Of a stretch of 52,893 bases of DNA, positions 8,003 to 15,936 are shown piece by piece. How positions within the stretch are numbered: the stretch's first letter is position 1; each line of letters begins with the position of its first letter. Origin of the DNA: Sphingomonadales bacterium Ga0077559 (GTDB lineage Bacteria; Pseudomonadota; Alphaproteobacteria; Sphingomonadales; Sphingomonadaceae); NCBI GenBank assembly GCA_001464315.1, contig LNFK01000048.1:1-52893 (forward strand), given 5' to 3'. The position numbers were made by a program, and so were the translations under genes. The notes under the pieces were generated by a model. The model was given only the letters and a program-made list of their open reading frames with translations, was not told where the DNA came from and ran no database searches.

Positions 8003-9745
8003 CTAACCTACATCCTCGCTAGGTGGTTCCGCCGATGCCCTCGGTATGGTGACGGTAACCTTGCCCTTTGCGTTGACAGTTGCGGACGTCCCCTCGCTTC
8101 GTGGATCGGAAGCGCCAGCCCAACCGCCGCTGACACGTTGCGCACCATTGACTTTTGACCCCAGATCCACAGCGCGGACCTTCTGCCCAAATTTACCGAG
8201 CTCGTCAGCCATCGCGGATAGAGACGTATTTTGCTCGACTTCAAGATTGCCGCCACCAAAATATATGTTCGGCAATGCTATCGCCTGATCGAGCGGAAGG
8301 CCAAAGTCGATCACACCGATAAGCGTCTTGGTCACATGCATGATGATCCGCTTGCCGCCCGCCGAACCTAGTGCCATTACTGCTTTGCCATCGCGATCAA
8401 ACACGATTGTCGGCGACATCGACGATAACGGCCGTTTGCCCGCGGCAACGCGGTTGGCAACCGGCGCGCCGTCTTTTTCAGGAGCGAATGTGAAATCGGT
8501 GAGTTCGTTATTCAGGAAAAACCCGCCCGCAACCAGCTGGCTGCCGAACGGGCCTTCGATGGTTGAAGTCATATTGGCGATACTACCCTTGGCATCGACC
8601 GCCGTGAAATGTGTGGTGCCAGCAACCTCGCTCGATATCGCAGCTGTGCGAGGTTTTGCTCCTGGAGGATTGCCTGCAGGATAGTCGGTGCGCGACTTGG
8701 TTTCATCGATTAATGCCGAGCGCGCTTTAATATATTCAGGATTCAAAAGCCCCGAGACAGGTACATCGACAAAATCGCTGTCGCCGAGATATTTCTCACG
8801 GTCGGCATAGGCGAGCTGCATTGCCTGCCCGATCAGATACCAGCTTTTCGCGTTATCTTTTCCGATCGCGGTCAAGTCAAAACGCTGCAGCGTTCCAAGT
8901 ATCTGCAGAACAGTAGTCGCGCCGGACGACGGAGGGGCCATGCCGCACACGACATAGGCACGATAAGGCGCGCATACTGCCTTTTGTTCCTTCGCCCGAT
9001 ATTGCGAGAGGTCGGTCATCGTCATGTCACCGGGGCTCAGCTTGCTCTTACCCACCACATCGACGATCTGGCCGGCGATCGGTCCTTTGTAAAATGCATC
9101 GGGGCCTTTTTTTGCCAGCAGCCTTAGTGTCGCCGCCAATTTCGGGTTTTTGAATGTCGTGCCTGCCACGACCGGCTTACCATCGGTCCAGTAAATAGAC
9201 TTGGCCTCATCGAAGTTGGACCAAAGCGGCCGAATTCCCTGCAAACGCGATTCGAGCGTTTTGTTGACGACGAAGCCCTTTTCCGCGAGCCGGATCGCCG
9301 GTCTGAAAATCTTCGCCCAAGACAGCTTGCCCCATTTCTTGTGCGTTTCTGCCATCAGGCTGACATTACCTGGCACGCCAACTGACCGACCGCCCTGAAA
9401 TGCGGCGAGAAAACCGAGCGGCTTGCCGTCTGGTCCAACGAAACGGTCAGCCGCCGCCGCCGCCGGTGCAGTTTCGCGCCCGTTGATGGTGCTCAAAACG
9501 CCTTTGCTGCTATCTTGATATAGCAGGAAGCCACCGCCGCCGATGCCGCTGGACTGAGGCTCGACTACGGTCAACGCGAGCATCATCGCCATTGCCGCAT
9601 CAGCCGCCGAACCCCCTTGCCGCAACATCTCCATCCCCGCGTCAGTGACTCGCGGATCGGCTGAGGATGTCACCCCGACTGTATTGGCGACGGCATTTTG
9701 GGGAAGGAGCGCAAAGGCGGTAAGCGCAAGTACAATATTTTTCAT
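8003..9745 (-). CDS. ggt: gamma-glutamyltransferase
   Basis: A 580-residue periplasmic Ntn hydrolase with a signal peptide (MKNIVLALTAFALLPQNAVA). It cleaves the gamma-glutamyl bond of glutathione and transfers or hydrolyses the glutamyl group. The pro-enzyme is autoprocessed before the threonine in GTTHFTAVD, giving large and small subunits. NGRETAP (substrate-binding arginine) in the large subunit and PLSSMSPTIVFD plus GSAGGKRI in the small subunit match the family. Length is normal. pyrD lies 44 nt upstream on the same strand, so co-transcription is possible. Confidence 0.94.
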   Translation of the reverse strand: MKNIVLALTAFALLPQNAVANTVGVTSSADPRVTDAGMEMLRQGGSAADAAMAMMLALTVVEPQSSGIGGGGFLLYQDSSKGVLSTINGRETAPAAAAADRFVGPDGKPLGFLAAFQGGRSVGVPGNVSLMAETHKKWGKLSWAKIFRPAIRLAEKGFVVNKTLESRLQGIRPLWSNFDEAKSIYWTDGKPVVAGTTFKNPKLAATLRLLAKKGPDAFYKGPIAGQIVDVVGKSKLSPGDMTMTDLSQYRAKEQKAVCAPYRAYVVCGMAPPSSGATTVLQILGTLQRFDLTAIGKDNAKSWYLIGQAMQLAYADREKYLGDSDFVDVPVSGLLNPEYIKARSALIDETKSRTDYPAGNPPGAKPRTAAISSEVAGTTHFTAVDAKGSIANMTSTIEGPFGSQLVAGGFFLNNELTDFTFAPEKDGAPVANRVAAGKRPLSSMSPTIVFDRDGKAVMALGSAGGKRIIMHVTKTLIGVIDFGLPLDQAIALPNIYFGGGNLEVEQNTSLSAMADELGKFGQKVRAVDLGSKVNGAQRVSGGWAGASDPRSEGTSATVNAKGKVTVTIPRASAEPPSEDVG

Positions 9746-9789
9746 ACCCTGTTGTCTAGCGGCGCTTCACTGCCAAGGCAAAGAACGTT

Positions 9790-10827
9790 TTATCCGTCGA
9801 CGCCAACCGCATCGGCAATACATGCAAAACCGTCGCGTTTTAAAAGGTGCGCTAGCCCCTTGTTGATATGACGCGCCAGCCCCGGCCCTTGATAGACCAG
9901 CGCACTGTAAATTTGAACTAGCGATGCACCCGCCCGTATGCGCGCATAGGCATCGCCCGCCGATGCAATGCCGCCCACACCTATCAGGGGGATATTGCCG
10001 CCGCTGGCTTTGCGAAAATCGATCAGCCTTTGGTGGGCAAGGTCGCGCAAAGGCGCGCCGGAAAGGCCACCGCTTTCGCCCGCATGTCGCGATTTGAGCG
10101 GAGGGCGGCTGATTGTTGTGTTCGACACAATCAGGGCCGCAATGCCGCGCTGCATCGAAACTTCAACAATATCGTCGATATCGGCGGACTCAAGATCCGG
10201 CGCGACCTTTAGGAAAACCGGTGTATCCATAGTCCGCGCCGCCATCGAACGTGTCAGGAGGTCATTGAGCGCAGACTTGTCCTGCAACGCGCGAAGACCC
10301 GGCGTGTTCGGCGAGCTGATATTGATCGTCAGATAATCGGCATAGACTTCCATATTGCGAACGCCGGTGACATAATCCGCAATCCGGTCTTTGCTGTCCT
10401 TATTGGCACCTATATTGATACCAACCAGCCCCCCGACCGAACCGCGCACCAGATATCTCAACCGTTCGGCAGCGGCAGCGTGTCCTTCGTTGTTGAAACC
10501 CATCCGGTTGATTACAGCGCCATCCTCTTCAAGCCGGAACAGCCTCGGTTTGGGGTTACCCGCTTGCGGCAGCGGGGTCAGTGTGCCCACCTCGGTAAAT
10601 CCGAAGCCGAGTCGCAAGATTTCGAGCGGGACTTCAGCATTTTTGTCATAGCCGGGCGCGAGACCCACCGGATTGGGAAAGCGCAGCCCTGCGACATTTT
10701 GGCTTAGGCAATTGTCGGTAAATCCAATCGCCGGAATCGGCGCCAGCTTCAACGCGCCAATTGACAGATTATGGGCGCTTTCCGCATCAGCAAGAAACAT
10801 AAATCGGCGAGCGAGTGCGTAGAACAT
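9790..10827 (-). CDS. pyrD: dihydroorotate dehydrogenase (quinone), class 2
   Basis: A 345-residue membrane-associated flavoenzyme of pyrimidine synthesis; it oxidises dihydroorotate to orotate with quinone as acceptor. It has the N-terminal amphipathic segment typical of class 2 (MFYALARRFMFLADAESAH). The catalytic-serine motif is NISSPNTPGLR. FMN-phosphate-binding segments are VGLAPGYDKN near the start and LIGVGGIASAGDA near the end. The frame is open to 10884, but homologs begin near MFYALARR, so the ATG at 10827 is preferred. It heads a minus-strand run with ggt and the acyl-CoA ligase. Confidence 0.94.
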   Translation of the reverse strand: MFYALARRFMFLADAESAHNLSIGALKLAPIPAIGFTDNCLSQNVAGLRFPNPVGLAPGYDKNAEVPLEILRLGFGFTEVGTLTPLPQAGNPKPRLFRLEEDGAVINRMGFNNEGHAAAAERLRYLVRGSVGGLVGINIGANKDSKDRIADYVTGVRNMEVYADYLTINISSPNTPGLRALQDKSALNDLLTRSMAARTMDTPVFLKVAPDLESADIDDIVEVSMQRGIAALIVSNTTISRPPLKSRHAGESGGLSGAPLRDLAHQRLIDFRKASGGNIPLIGVGGIASAGDAYARIRAGASLVQIYSALVYQGPGLARHINKGLAHLLKRDGFACIADAVGVDG

Positions 10828-10979
10828 GGCTGCGCTATCCAACACAATAGGCACAGACGCAATCGGGCTGTCACATTTTTGCAAGAAATTATGTTTTACA
10901 GAGCCTTAAGCAAAGCAATTTGGTTATTGGCCGAAAATGTCAAATGTTACCGCCATGACTGACGATTCCGTGCAAGGCA

Positions 10980-11089
10980 ATTTTACAATTTCCGTAGATA
11001 GAGGCGATGCGACCCGAAGGGCTCGACGTCGAAAGGCGCAGAGTTCTTTTTCCTTTCCGGACCCGTCAGAAATGGCGGGTCTTTTTTTG
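10980..11089 (+). ncRNA. candidate small RNA ending at an intrinsic terminator
   Basis: The + strand between divergent pyrD and the next gene ends in a good intrinsic terminator, yet no convincing protein precedes it. The body contains a CCCGAAGGG hairpin (about 11011-11019) and a TCGACGTCGA palindrome, bracketed by TGCG and CGCA that can pair to close a three-way junction. A 53-codon ORF from about 10957 reads through the terminator and has an unconvincing sequence. It lacks the conserved apical motif of SRP RNA. The 5' end is not defined. Confidence 0.45.
11060..11089 (+). terminator. intrinsic terminator
   Basis: The stem GACCCG/CGGGTC (11061-11066 with 11077-11082) has a 10-nt loop and is followed by seven T residues. 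No + strand gene precedes it, so it most likely ends the candidate RNA. Confidence 0.75.
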
Positions 11090-11138
11090 GCTTTAGATCA
11101 GCGCAGCCCGCCGTGACGCGGCACGATTTATTGCAAAT

Positions 11139-11279
11139 TTAGTCTGCCGGTGTCACTTGGGTAGCGCCCGCAGCGGCTGGCCGATCCTGCTTCACCTTGC
11201 GCCGCCGTAAATTGGCGCGTAGCGCGTCGCGTAAACGGTCGGATCGCGCCTGAGCTTTTGTATCGCTGTCTTTTGACAT
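11139..11279 (-). CDS. small basic protein, function unknown
   Basis: A 46-residue protein (MSKDSDTKAQARSDRLRDAL then ANLRRRKVKQDRP) that is strongly basic and helical. It starts at 11279 after a GGGG-rich ribosome site. The open frame runs upstream to 11441, but that extension is simply antisense to tRNA-Thr. Short Arg/Lys-rich proteins with a 'RSDRLRxALRxNLxRRK' pattern recur in sphingomonads and may bind nucleic acid or ribosomes; that is inference. It has no operon partners. Confidence 0.6.
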   Translation of the reverse strand: MSKDSDTKAQARSDRLRDALRANLRRRKVKQDRPAAAGATQVTPAD

Positions 11280-11365
11280 GACGCCCCGATGCCAAATGTA
11301 TGTCAGCGGCGCAAGCGGCTTGACAATATCCCCGCCGCTTCGCATAGGGCCGCCCTTCGGTGCAA

Positions 11366-11440
11366 GCTGCTGTAGCTCAGTGGTAGAGCGCGTCATTGGT
11401 AATGACGAGGTCGGGAGTTCAATCCTCCCCAGCAGCACCA
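11366..11440 (+). tRNA. tRNA-Thr(GGT)
   Basis: A 75-nt tRNA. GCTGCTG (11366-11372) pairs with CAGCAGC (11430-11436), discriminator A at 11437, and CCA is encoded at 11438-11440. The anticodon stem GTCAT/ATGAC encloses TGGTA, with anticodon GGT. The D-loop AGCTCAGTGGTAGAGC and T-loop GTTCAATCC are standard. Confidence 0.95.
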
Positions 11441-11458
11441 TAGCTTAACCCTTACTGC

Positions 11459-11487
11459 GAATCCGCTTCCTGCGGGAAGGCCATAAC
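11459..11487 (+). repeat. 29-bp direct repeat, copy 1
   Basis: Identical to 12419-12447, exactly 960 bases away. It contains a CTTCC-TGCG-GGAAG hairpin and ends GGCCATAAC. Weaker similarity continues for about 35 bases (both reach a CGTGGGTxGTxCT block). It lies 182 bp before the exported-protein gene at 11669. Confidence 0.8.
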
Positions 11488-11668
11488 TCAGTCAGCTGCG
11501 TGGGTCTGGCGTGGGTCGTACTCTCGCTCACTAATTTTTGGCCAAAAGTAATTCCATCAAACTTGCTCGCTTTTGCTTAACAGCACAAAGCATTCCTCGT
11601 GCTTTCAAAGCAAGTTTATGCTATGAAACTAGCAGGACGGGATAACACGCCGCGCCGAGGAGAGGACC

Positions 11669-12334
11669 ATGAACCATTTAAGGCTCGTTGCTTGTGCTGC
11701 ACTGCTGCTCACACACACAATAACTCTTGCGCAGAATGAAAGCTTAAGAACTGGAGTTAAGCAGAAATCTTGGACGTTAGCTAATTTTCGCAGTTTCACA
11801 TGCACGCTAATGCCCGGTTCCTCCCCTGCACTCATCGGCGAAGGCATCGCTGCGTTCGACACCAATGAAGACAACGGCGTCGAAATAGCAGTATCGTCGG
11901 GCGACGGTAGTAGTCCGATGGTCACGGCCCATGCGATAAATACAAAAGGGACTGGCGGGAGCAATCGTCGAGGTGCGGCACCAACCTGTTCCAGCACTGG
12001 AGCTCCACCGAGTGATGTTGCTACTGCTTGCAGCATGTCGGGTGACGATAAATCGCCATTGATACGGTTTACTGTGCCACTTTCCGCACTCGGTGAACCC
12101 GCTACAAACAGAAGCTATGTCGGCACGGTTACAATCGTGAAGCGAAGCGCCAGCGAGGCTCCATCTGAAGTTGCCCGATCCAAAAAAGGCTATGATTATT
12201 ACAAGTCCCATAGCGACATGTCGGCCGCACGCGTTGGTTTGACCTTTATCGCTACGTGCGACAGCAGCAAACTCACCGCAAAAGGCGGAAAGCCAGCTGC
12301 GGCAACCTACGACCTTGCTGTAGGGAAGAAATAG
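11669..12334 (+). CDS. exported protein, function unknown
   Basis: A 221-residue protein with a signal peptide (MNHLRLVACAALLLTHTITLAQ). The start is supported by GAGGAGAGGA just upstream. The mature part has four cysteines, at about 45 (FTCTL), 110 (PTCSS), 123 (TACSM) and 201 (ATCDS), which could form two periplasmic disulfides. It looks beta-rich. No known domain is recognised. It sits between two copies of a 29-bp repeat. The next gene, at 12756, is also a small exported protein with the same GAGGAGAGGA ribosome site, so the two units may have arisen by duplication of the control region rather than of the coding part. Confidence 0.72.
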   Translation: MNHLRLVACAALLLTHTITLAQNESLRTGVKQKSWTLANFRSFTCTLMPGSSPALIGEGIAAFDTNEDNGVEIAVSSGDGSSPMVTAHAINTKGTGGSNRRGAAPTCSSTGAPPSDVATACSMSGDDKSPLIRFTVPLSALGEPATNRSYVGTVTIVKRSASEAPSEVARSKKGYDYYKSHSDMSAARVGLTFIATCDSSKLTAKGGKPAAATYDLAVGKK

Positions 12335-12337
12335 GCC

Positions 12338-12360
12338 GCCGCGCCCGTATCAAGCGCGGC
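12338..12360 (+). other. GC-rich hairpin after the exported-protein gene
   Basis: GCCGCGC (12338-12344) and GCGCGGC (12354-12360) form a perfect 7-bp stem with a 9-nt loop starting 4 nt after the stop codon. No T-run follows, so it may be a weak or factor-assisted terminator or an RNA-stabilising element. Confidence 0.5.
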
Positions 12361-12418
12361 GTGCAATAAAGGCGCGAACAAATAAGTATCAATTGAACCC
12401 GGCAATTTGGCCTACTTA

Positions 12419-12447
12419 GAATCCGCTTCCTGCGGGAAGGCCATAAC
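12419..12447 (+). repeat. 29-bp direct repeat, copy 2
   Basis: A perfect copy of 11459-11487 in the same orientation, with the same central hairpin. It lies 308 bp before the exported-protein gene at 12756. The remaining gap up to 12755 holds no convincing ORF or terminator. Confidence 0.8.
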
Positions 12448-12755
12448 GTAACCAGTCGCTTGGCTATAACGTGGGTGGTGCTTTGCGTTACGATTATCGG
12501 CGAACGTCAATTTCGTTTACAGCTAAATATTAGGTGCGATGATCGGTCAGCGGGTGGAAGCGAAATGCTCGGACCTCGGTCAGATCAAAATGCCGCCGTA
12601 TCATCTTCCTATTGTACCGCTACCTTTAGTCAGTGAGGAAACGTAGGAGTGTCGTCTGCAATGGTGGCATATGCTCCATTAGCATCTTCTCATTTCATGG
12701 ACGTTCGTTACTCTCTCCTCTTCAGGCCGACTCAATCTGAGGAGAGGATGTCGCA

Positions 12756-13019
12756 ATGAAAATCAGGTTTCTGGTTGTCGCCAGTCTGTTTGCAGTGCCG
12801 GTTTGCGCAGTTCAGGATGGCGATACGTCCGATCAATGCAAGCCGATGGATGTGATGATGGGCGTGCATAGGGCTGAGCCGGATAAACCTGATCGGTCCC
12901 CTGAAGCGCCATTATTGCCCAAGGCCCGAAACGAGAGCACCGGCCCGGCCGTCTTAATCCCCAACTGTAAAAACGAAGACATGAAGCGTCGTAAGAAGGG
13001 TGACTATCCTCTGGCATGA
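12756..13019 (+). CDS. small exported protein, function unknown
   Basis: An 87-residue protein with a signal peptide (MKIRFLVVASLFAVPVCAVQ) and a short hydrophilic mature part containing two cysteines (DQCKP, PNCKN) and a very basic KRRKKGD tail. GAGGAGAGGA lies about 10 nt before the ATG. No domain is recognised. The two mature cysteines could form an intramolecular disulfide or mediate dimerisation. It follows the second copy of the 29-bp repeat and converges on the membrane-protein gene at 13131. Confidence 0.62.
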   Translation: MKIRFLVVASLFAVPVCAVQDGDTSDQCKPMDVMMGVHRAEPDKPDRSPEAPLLPKARNESTGPAVLIPNCKNEDMKRRKKGDYPLA

Positions 13020-13130
13020 TACGGAACTTGAGATCGCGATGTCACGAAAAGGATAAATCGATCTTGGTTGCAACTGAACTGGGCCTGGGTGTCTGGCGAC
13101 CTCGATTTTATGAACTGTTTTCGTCACCCA

Positions 13131-13736
13131 CTAACGCCTCCACACAAAGCGATGGTCGTCGAGAAGTACCTCCCAATCGATCCGCGTGAATGCGTATAGC
13201 GCAGCAATCACGACAAACTGGGTGGCAATAAAATAACCGCTGGCGTAAATTGTCGACTCGAGTGAATCGATCTGGAAACGCCGCCCCGCAGCCTGGCCAC
13301 CTATAATGAAGAACGCGTAGCTCACAAAACGCCCAAGACAGAAAGGCAGTGCTACTCTAAGCAGCGGCAGCCCGGTTAAACCATAAGCAATGAACAGAAA
13401 GTTCGATGGCAGCGGACTGAAAGCATAAGATAGAAAAATACCGAATGTCAGCGTCGTCCGTTTTTCGAGACGCCGTTTGATTACATCGACATTGGCGCGC
13501 TGCGCCTTACTTAAAAGCTTCCTGCCGACAATCTTGTGCGAAAACAGTGCCAATGTCAGCCGACCCAGTGTGGCGGCCCCCGCACCGGTCAATGCCAAAG
13601 CCCAAGGGTTGGTTTCAGGGAATTGGAAACCCACAAACGCGAGCGCCATCCATGTCGGTGGAGCAAATACCGGAATAAGGTTGAGGGCAAAGATCAAAAC
13701 GATCAATACAGCGAAGGCGAGTAATTGTTCGGCCAT
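13131..13736 (-). CDS. multi-pass membrane protein, possibly VTT/DedA-like
   Basis: A 201-residue protein with about five membrane segments: LLAFAVLIVLIFALNLIPVF, the ALALTGAGAATLGRL region, FLSYAFSPLPSNFLFIAYGLTG, LPFCLGRFVSYAFFIIGG and YFIATQFVVIAALYAF. The central 'SPLPSNFLFIAYGLTG...R...LGRF' resembles the re-entrant region of VTT/SNARE-associated (DedA) proteins involved in lipid or envelope homeostasis. The match is by eye only. GGAGG precedes the start by 8 nt. It is a single gene, divergent from the LexA-controlled operon; 151 bp separate the two start codons. Confidence 0.65.
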   Translation of the reverse strand: MAEQLLAFAVLIVLIFALNLIPVFAPPTWMALAFVGFQFPETNPWALALTGAGAATLGRLTLALFSHKIVGRKLLSKAQRANVDVIKRRLEKRTTLTFGIFLSYAFSPLPSNFLFIAYGLTGLPLLRVALPFCLGRFVSYAFFIIGGQAAGRRFQIDSLESTIYASGYFIATQFVVIAALYAFTRIDWEVLLDDHRFVWRR

Positions 13737-13851
13737 ATTTTACGCCTCCAGCCTCAAAAATCTTGCCTAACATAAACGCTGTATCGTCACCACATGAGTG
13801 ATACGAAAATTTCGCGTCAACTTTCGATGCGATAACTAACGATAGCACCTA

Positions 13852-13881
13852 TTGCCAAATGTTCTTTATATGTTCCATAAT
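13852..13881 (+). promoter_or_regulatory. SOS promoter: LexA box between -35 and -10
   Basis: TTGCCA (-35, 13852-13857), an 18-bp spacer, then CATAAT (-10, 13876-13881). The spacer holds GTTC-TTTATAT-GTTC (13861-13875), which fits the alphaproteobacterial LexA box GTTC-N7-GTTC exactly. The predicted start of transcription, 7 nt after the -10, coincides with the ATG at 13888. The mRNA may therefore be leaderless, which would also explain the missing Shine-Dalgarno. Confidence 0.72.
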
Positions 13882-13887
13882 GGCGGC

Positions 13888-14130
13888 ATGACACGAATCG
13901 ATTCAGACGCACTCGCCACGCACTTAGAGGTTGCTTTAGCCTGCACTCCTCTCGGCACATTAGCTGCGCTTCAGGACGGCGATAGCCAACGCCGACGCCG
14001 TGCCATATTCTCACTTGCGCAGCATCTTGCCGACCGCTTGGGTTGTTTCGAGATTACGGGCAGTGGCCTTGGGGGTGACGCAGCACAACAAGTCTCGCTA
14101 TTTCAGGAAGTCCCTTGTGCGGTAAGGTGA
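13888..14130 (+). CDS. first gene of the SOS unit, small protein of unknown function
   Basis: An 80-residue protein (MTRIDSDALATHLEVALACT then PLGTLAALQDGDSQRRRRAI) that is mostly helical with a basic RRRR stretch. It resembles a group of short sphingomonad proteins that I associate, without being able to check, with DUF6771. An upstream frame to 13852 is excluded because it would overlap the LexA box and the -10. The stop TGA overlaps a possible GTG start of the next gene (GTGA), suggesting translational coupling. The position directly behind an SOS box suggests a role after DNA damage; that is inference. Confidence 0.62.
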   Translation: MTRIDSDALATHLEVALACTPLGTLAALQDGDSQRRRRAIFSLAQHLADRLGCFEITGSGLGGDAAQQVSLFQEVPCAVR

Positions 14131-14480
14131 GCCGGGAGCCGCCTTATGGCTGGGTGCCGGGAAAAGAAAACTATCGCTCAATCCGCACACTGTTTGAATG
14201 CGCGTTATACAAGCGCTACCTTCGTGTCACTTGCTGGCAGTGCAAATATAGCGTCATCATGGATGCTCCCGGTCATTGGTGGCGGTGTGAGCAGAAAGGC
14301 TTGAGTGATAGCATCGCTGCGTTTGTCCGGCGCTTGCATTGTAGCCAGTGCTTCAAGCGATCTGGCATTAAGGTGCGTCAGCCAAAAGTGGGACAAACCA
14401 GTGAAGAACCTAAAGGCCCTTTGCTGCCGGGTCCGGATCATTATACATGGAAGCGTATCGTCAACCGGCAACGGTCCTGA
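14127..14480 (+). CDS. putative zinc-ribbon protein, SOS unit
   Basis: A 117-residue protein if it starts at GTG 14127, overlapping the previous stop. A TTG at 14115 with AGGAAG 4 nt upstream is an alternative. The centre carries paired cysteines, TCWQCKY, then HWWRCEQ, then HCSQCFK, consistent with a zinc ribbon: CxxC, a single C, then CxxC. The remainder is basic (IRTLFECALYKRYLRVTC; RRLHC). Zinc-ribbon plus basic surface suggests nucleic-acid binding. The C-terminus is proline-rich. The nuclease gene follows after 10 bp. No named family was recognised. Confidence 0.65.
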   Translation: MSREPPYGWVPGKENYRSIRTLFECALYKRYLRVTCWQCKYSVIMDAPGHWWRCEQKGLSDSIAAFVRRLHCSQCFKRSGIKVRQPKVGQTSEEPKGPLLPGPDHYTWKRIVNRQRS

Positions 14481-14490
14481 GGGGTTTATA

Positions 14491-15279
14491 ATGTCCGCGT
14501 TTCGTTTTATAATTTTATCAGTAGCGCTCGTCACTTCCAGTGCGTCATGGGGCTGGGGCCAGACCGGCCACCGCATCACAGGCGAAATAGCCCAGTCACG
14601 CATAAACGGGAAAACCGCTGCTGAAATCGAGATGATTCTGGGCAAGCAAGGCCTTGCTGAGATGACTACATGGCCCGACGAGCAGCGTTCAAATCCTGAG
14701 CCATTTTGGCAAAAGGATGCAAACCCTTGGCATTTCGTAACACTTCCCGGCGGCAAGCAACCGAGCGAACTGGTGTCGCCTACCGAAGGCGACGCGTTGA
14801 CCGCGTTAGAGCGTTTTGCAGCGATTGTGAGTGACCGGCAAAAGCCGCGCGACGAAAGGGCGCTTGCCCTGCGTTTCATCATCCACATTATTGGCGACCT
14901 GCATCAGCCGCTTCATGTGGGCAACGGTACTGACCGTGGTGGCAACGACGTTAAGGTAACTTGGTTCGGTGATCAATCAAATCTGCACAGTGTCTGGGAC
15001 AGCGGCATGATCGACCGCCAAGGGATGAGCTTTACCGAGTATACCGACCGGCTCGAACGACGTCTTACCGCCGGGCAAACAATTAGCTGGTGGGATGCAA
15101 GACCCCAAACTTGGATGGGAGAGAGTGCTGTGCTTCGTGATGAACTTTATCCAGCTGGCAGTGAACAACCAGCCGCGTTAGGGTATTCTTACCAATTCCA
15201 ATACCTCCCGACGGTTGAGAAACGCCTCGCGCAGTCGGGCGTTCGGATTGCTGCTTATCTGGACGCGTTATTCAAATAG
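14491..15279 (+). CDS. secreted S1/P1-type zinc nuclease
   Basis: A 262-residue protein that degrades single-stranded DNA/RNA in the family, using three zinc ions. The signal peptide (MSAFRFIILSVALVTSSAS) is followed by WGWGQTGH, whose first tryptophan and the TGH histidine are zinc ligands in P1. Further ligands are visible in TTWPDE, NPWHF, HIIGDLHQPLHVGN and NLHSVWD. Length matches bacterial family members. The true start is 14491, after TGAGGGG; the longer open frame from 14305 is antisense-like and overlaps the zinc-ribbon gene. Close spacing to two genes behind a LexA box suggests the nuclease is damage-inducible. Confidence 0.88.
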   Translation: MSAFRFIILSVALVTSSASWGWGQTGHRITGEIAQSRINGKTAAEIEMILGKQGLAEMTTWPDEQRSNPEPFWQKDANPWHFVTLPGGKQPSELVSPTEGDALTALERFAAIVSDRQKPRDERALALRFIIHIIGDLHQPLHVGNGTDRGGNDVKVTWFGDQSNLHSVWDSGMIDRQGMSFTEYTDRLERRLTAGQTISWWDARPQTWMGESAVLRDELYPAGSEQPAALGYSYQFQYLPTVEKRLAQSGVRIAAYLDALFK

Positions 15280-15537
15280 GGCGGGCGGCAACTTTGCGCC
15301 CAAATGAAGTCATTATGAGTGCCGATTAGCTCCCTCATAAGCGGGCCCTACATCATCAAAGTCGATATGGCCGCTATGTTGGACATTACGAACAGTCCGC
15401 TTTTGAGACCGCACCTATGATGAGCAGTCCTTCGTTCATCCACTGTCTTTCAATAAGCTTACATCCGGCTACTGCGCTGGCATAAGTAGGCCGGTTTGTT
15501 GGAATGAATATGCTTTGATTGCTAGAATTTGAGCGCG

Positions 15538-15936
15538 TTAAACTATATGTGCGAATCCGGCAGCGCCCGTCGCTGGCGTCGCACGCGCCTTCGGCTTGTT
15601 CACTTGCAGGACGTTAATCAACATCGCCTGCGTATCACCTTCGTCTCCGAGGATGGCTTCCATGCTGCGAACACACAAGCAGACCTTGTCATCGGCCAGA
15701 TCATACCAGATTTGCTTGGAAGCTCGCCGCGTCTTGACGAGTTCGTTGCGGCGTAATTCGGCAAGTTGCTGGCTAAGCGCGGGTTGGCCGATACCGGTTG
15801 CGGCATCAATCTCGCCAACGGTTAGCTCGCCGCGCAACAGACAGGACAGTATCATCAACCGCTGTGGTTGTGCATAGACCTTGAGTTTGTCTGCGGCTTT
15901 TCCGGCTTTCTCACGGCTTTCATATAACGCGCTCAT
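15538..15936 (-). CDS. ArsR-family persulfide/redox-sensing repressor (BigR/SqrR-like)
   Basis: A 132-residue winged-helix repressor (ALSQQLAELRRNELVKTRRASKQIWYDLAD is the recognition helix and wing). The context of persulfide and sulfide genes makes it a BigR/SqrR/YgaV type, which derepress when two cysteines form a tri- or tetrasulfide. Cysteines are at 32 (LMILSCLL), 86 and 88 (VCLCVR). The second pair lies about ten residues earlier than in classical BigR, so sensing chemistry could differ. The ATG at 15936 overlaps the peroxiredoxin stop (ATGA), so the two are co-translated. Frames reaching 16032 belong to the peroxiredoxin region. Confidence 0.82.
   Translation of the reverse strand: MSALYESREKAGKAADKLKVYAQPQRLMILSCLLRGELTVGEIDAATGIGQPALSQQLAELRRNELVKTRRASKQIWYDLADDKVCLCVRSMEAILGDEGDTQAMLINVLQVNKPKARATPATGAAGFAHIV

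Noticed and set aside
11280-11441. N-terminal extension of the small basic protein (MVLLGRIELPTSSL...)
   Set aside because: This peptide is the antisense translation of tRNA-Thr, a common artefact; the gene starts at 11279.
11459-12447. Integron-like attC sites for the 29-bp repeats
   Set aside because: They lack the paired R'/R'' core sites of attC and no integrase is present.
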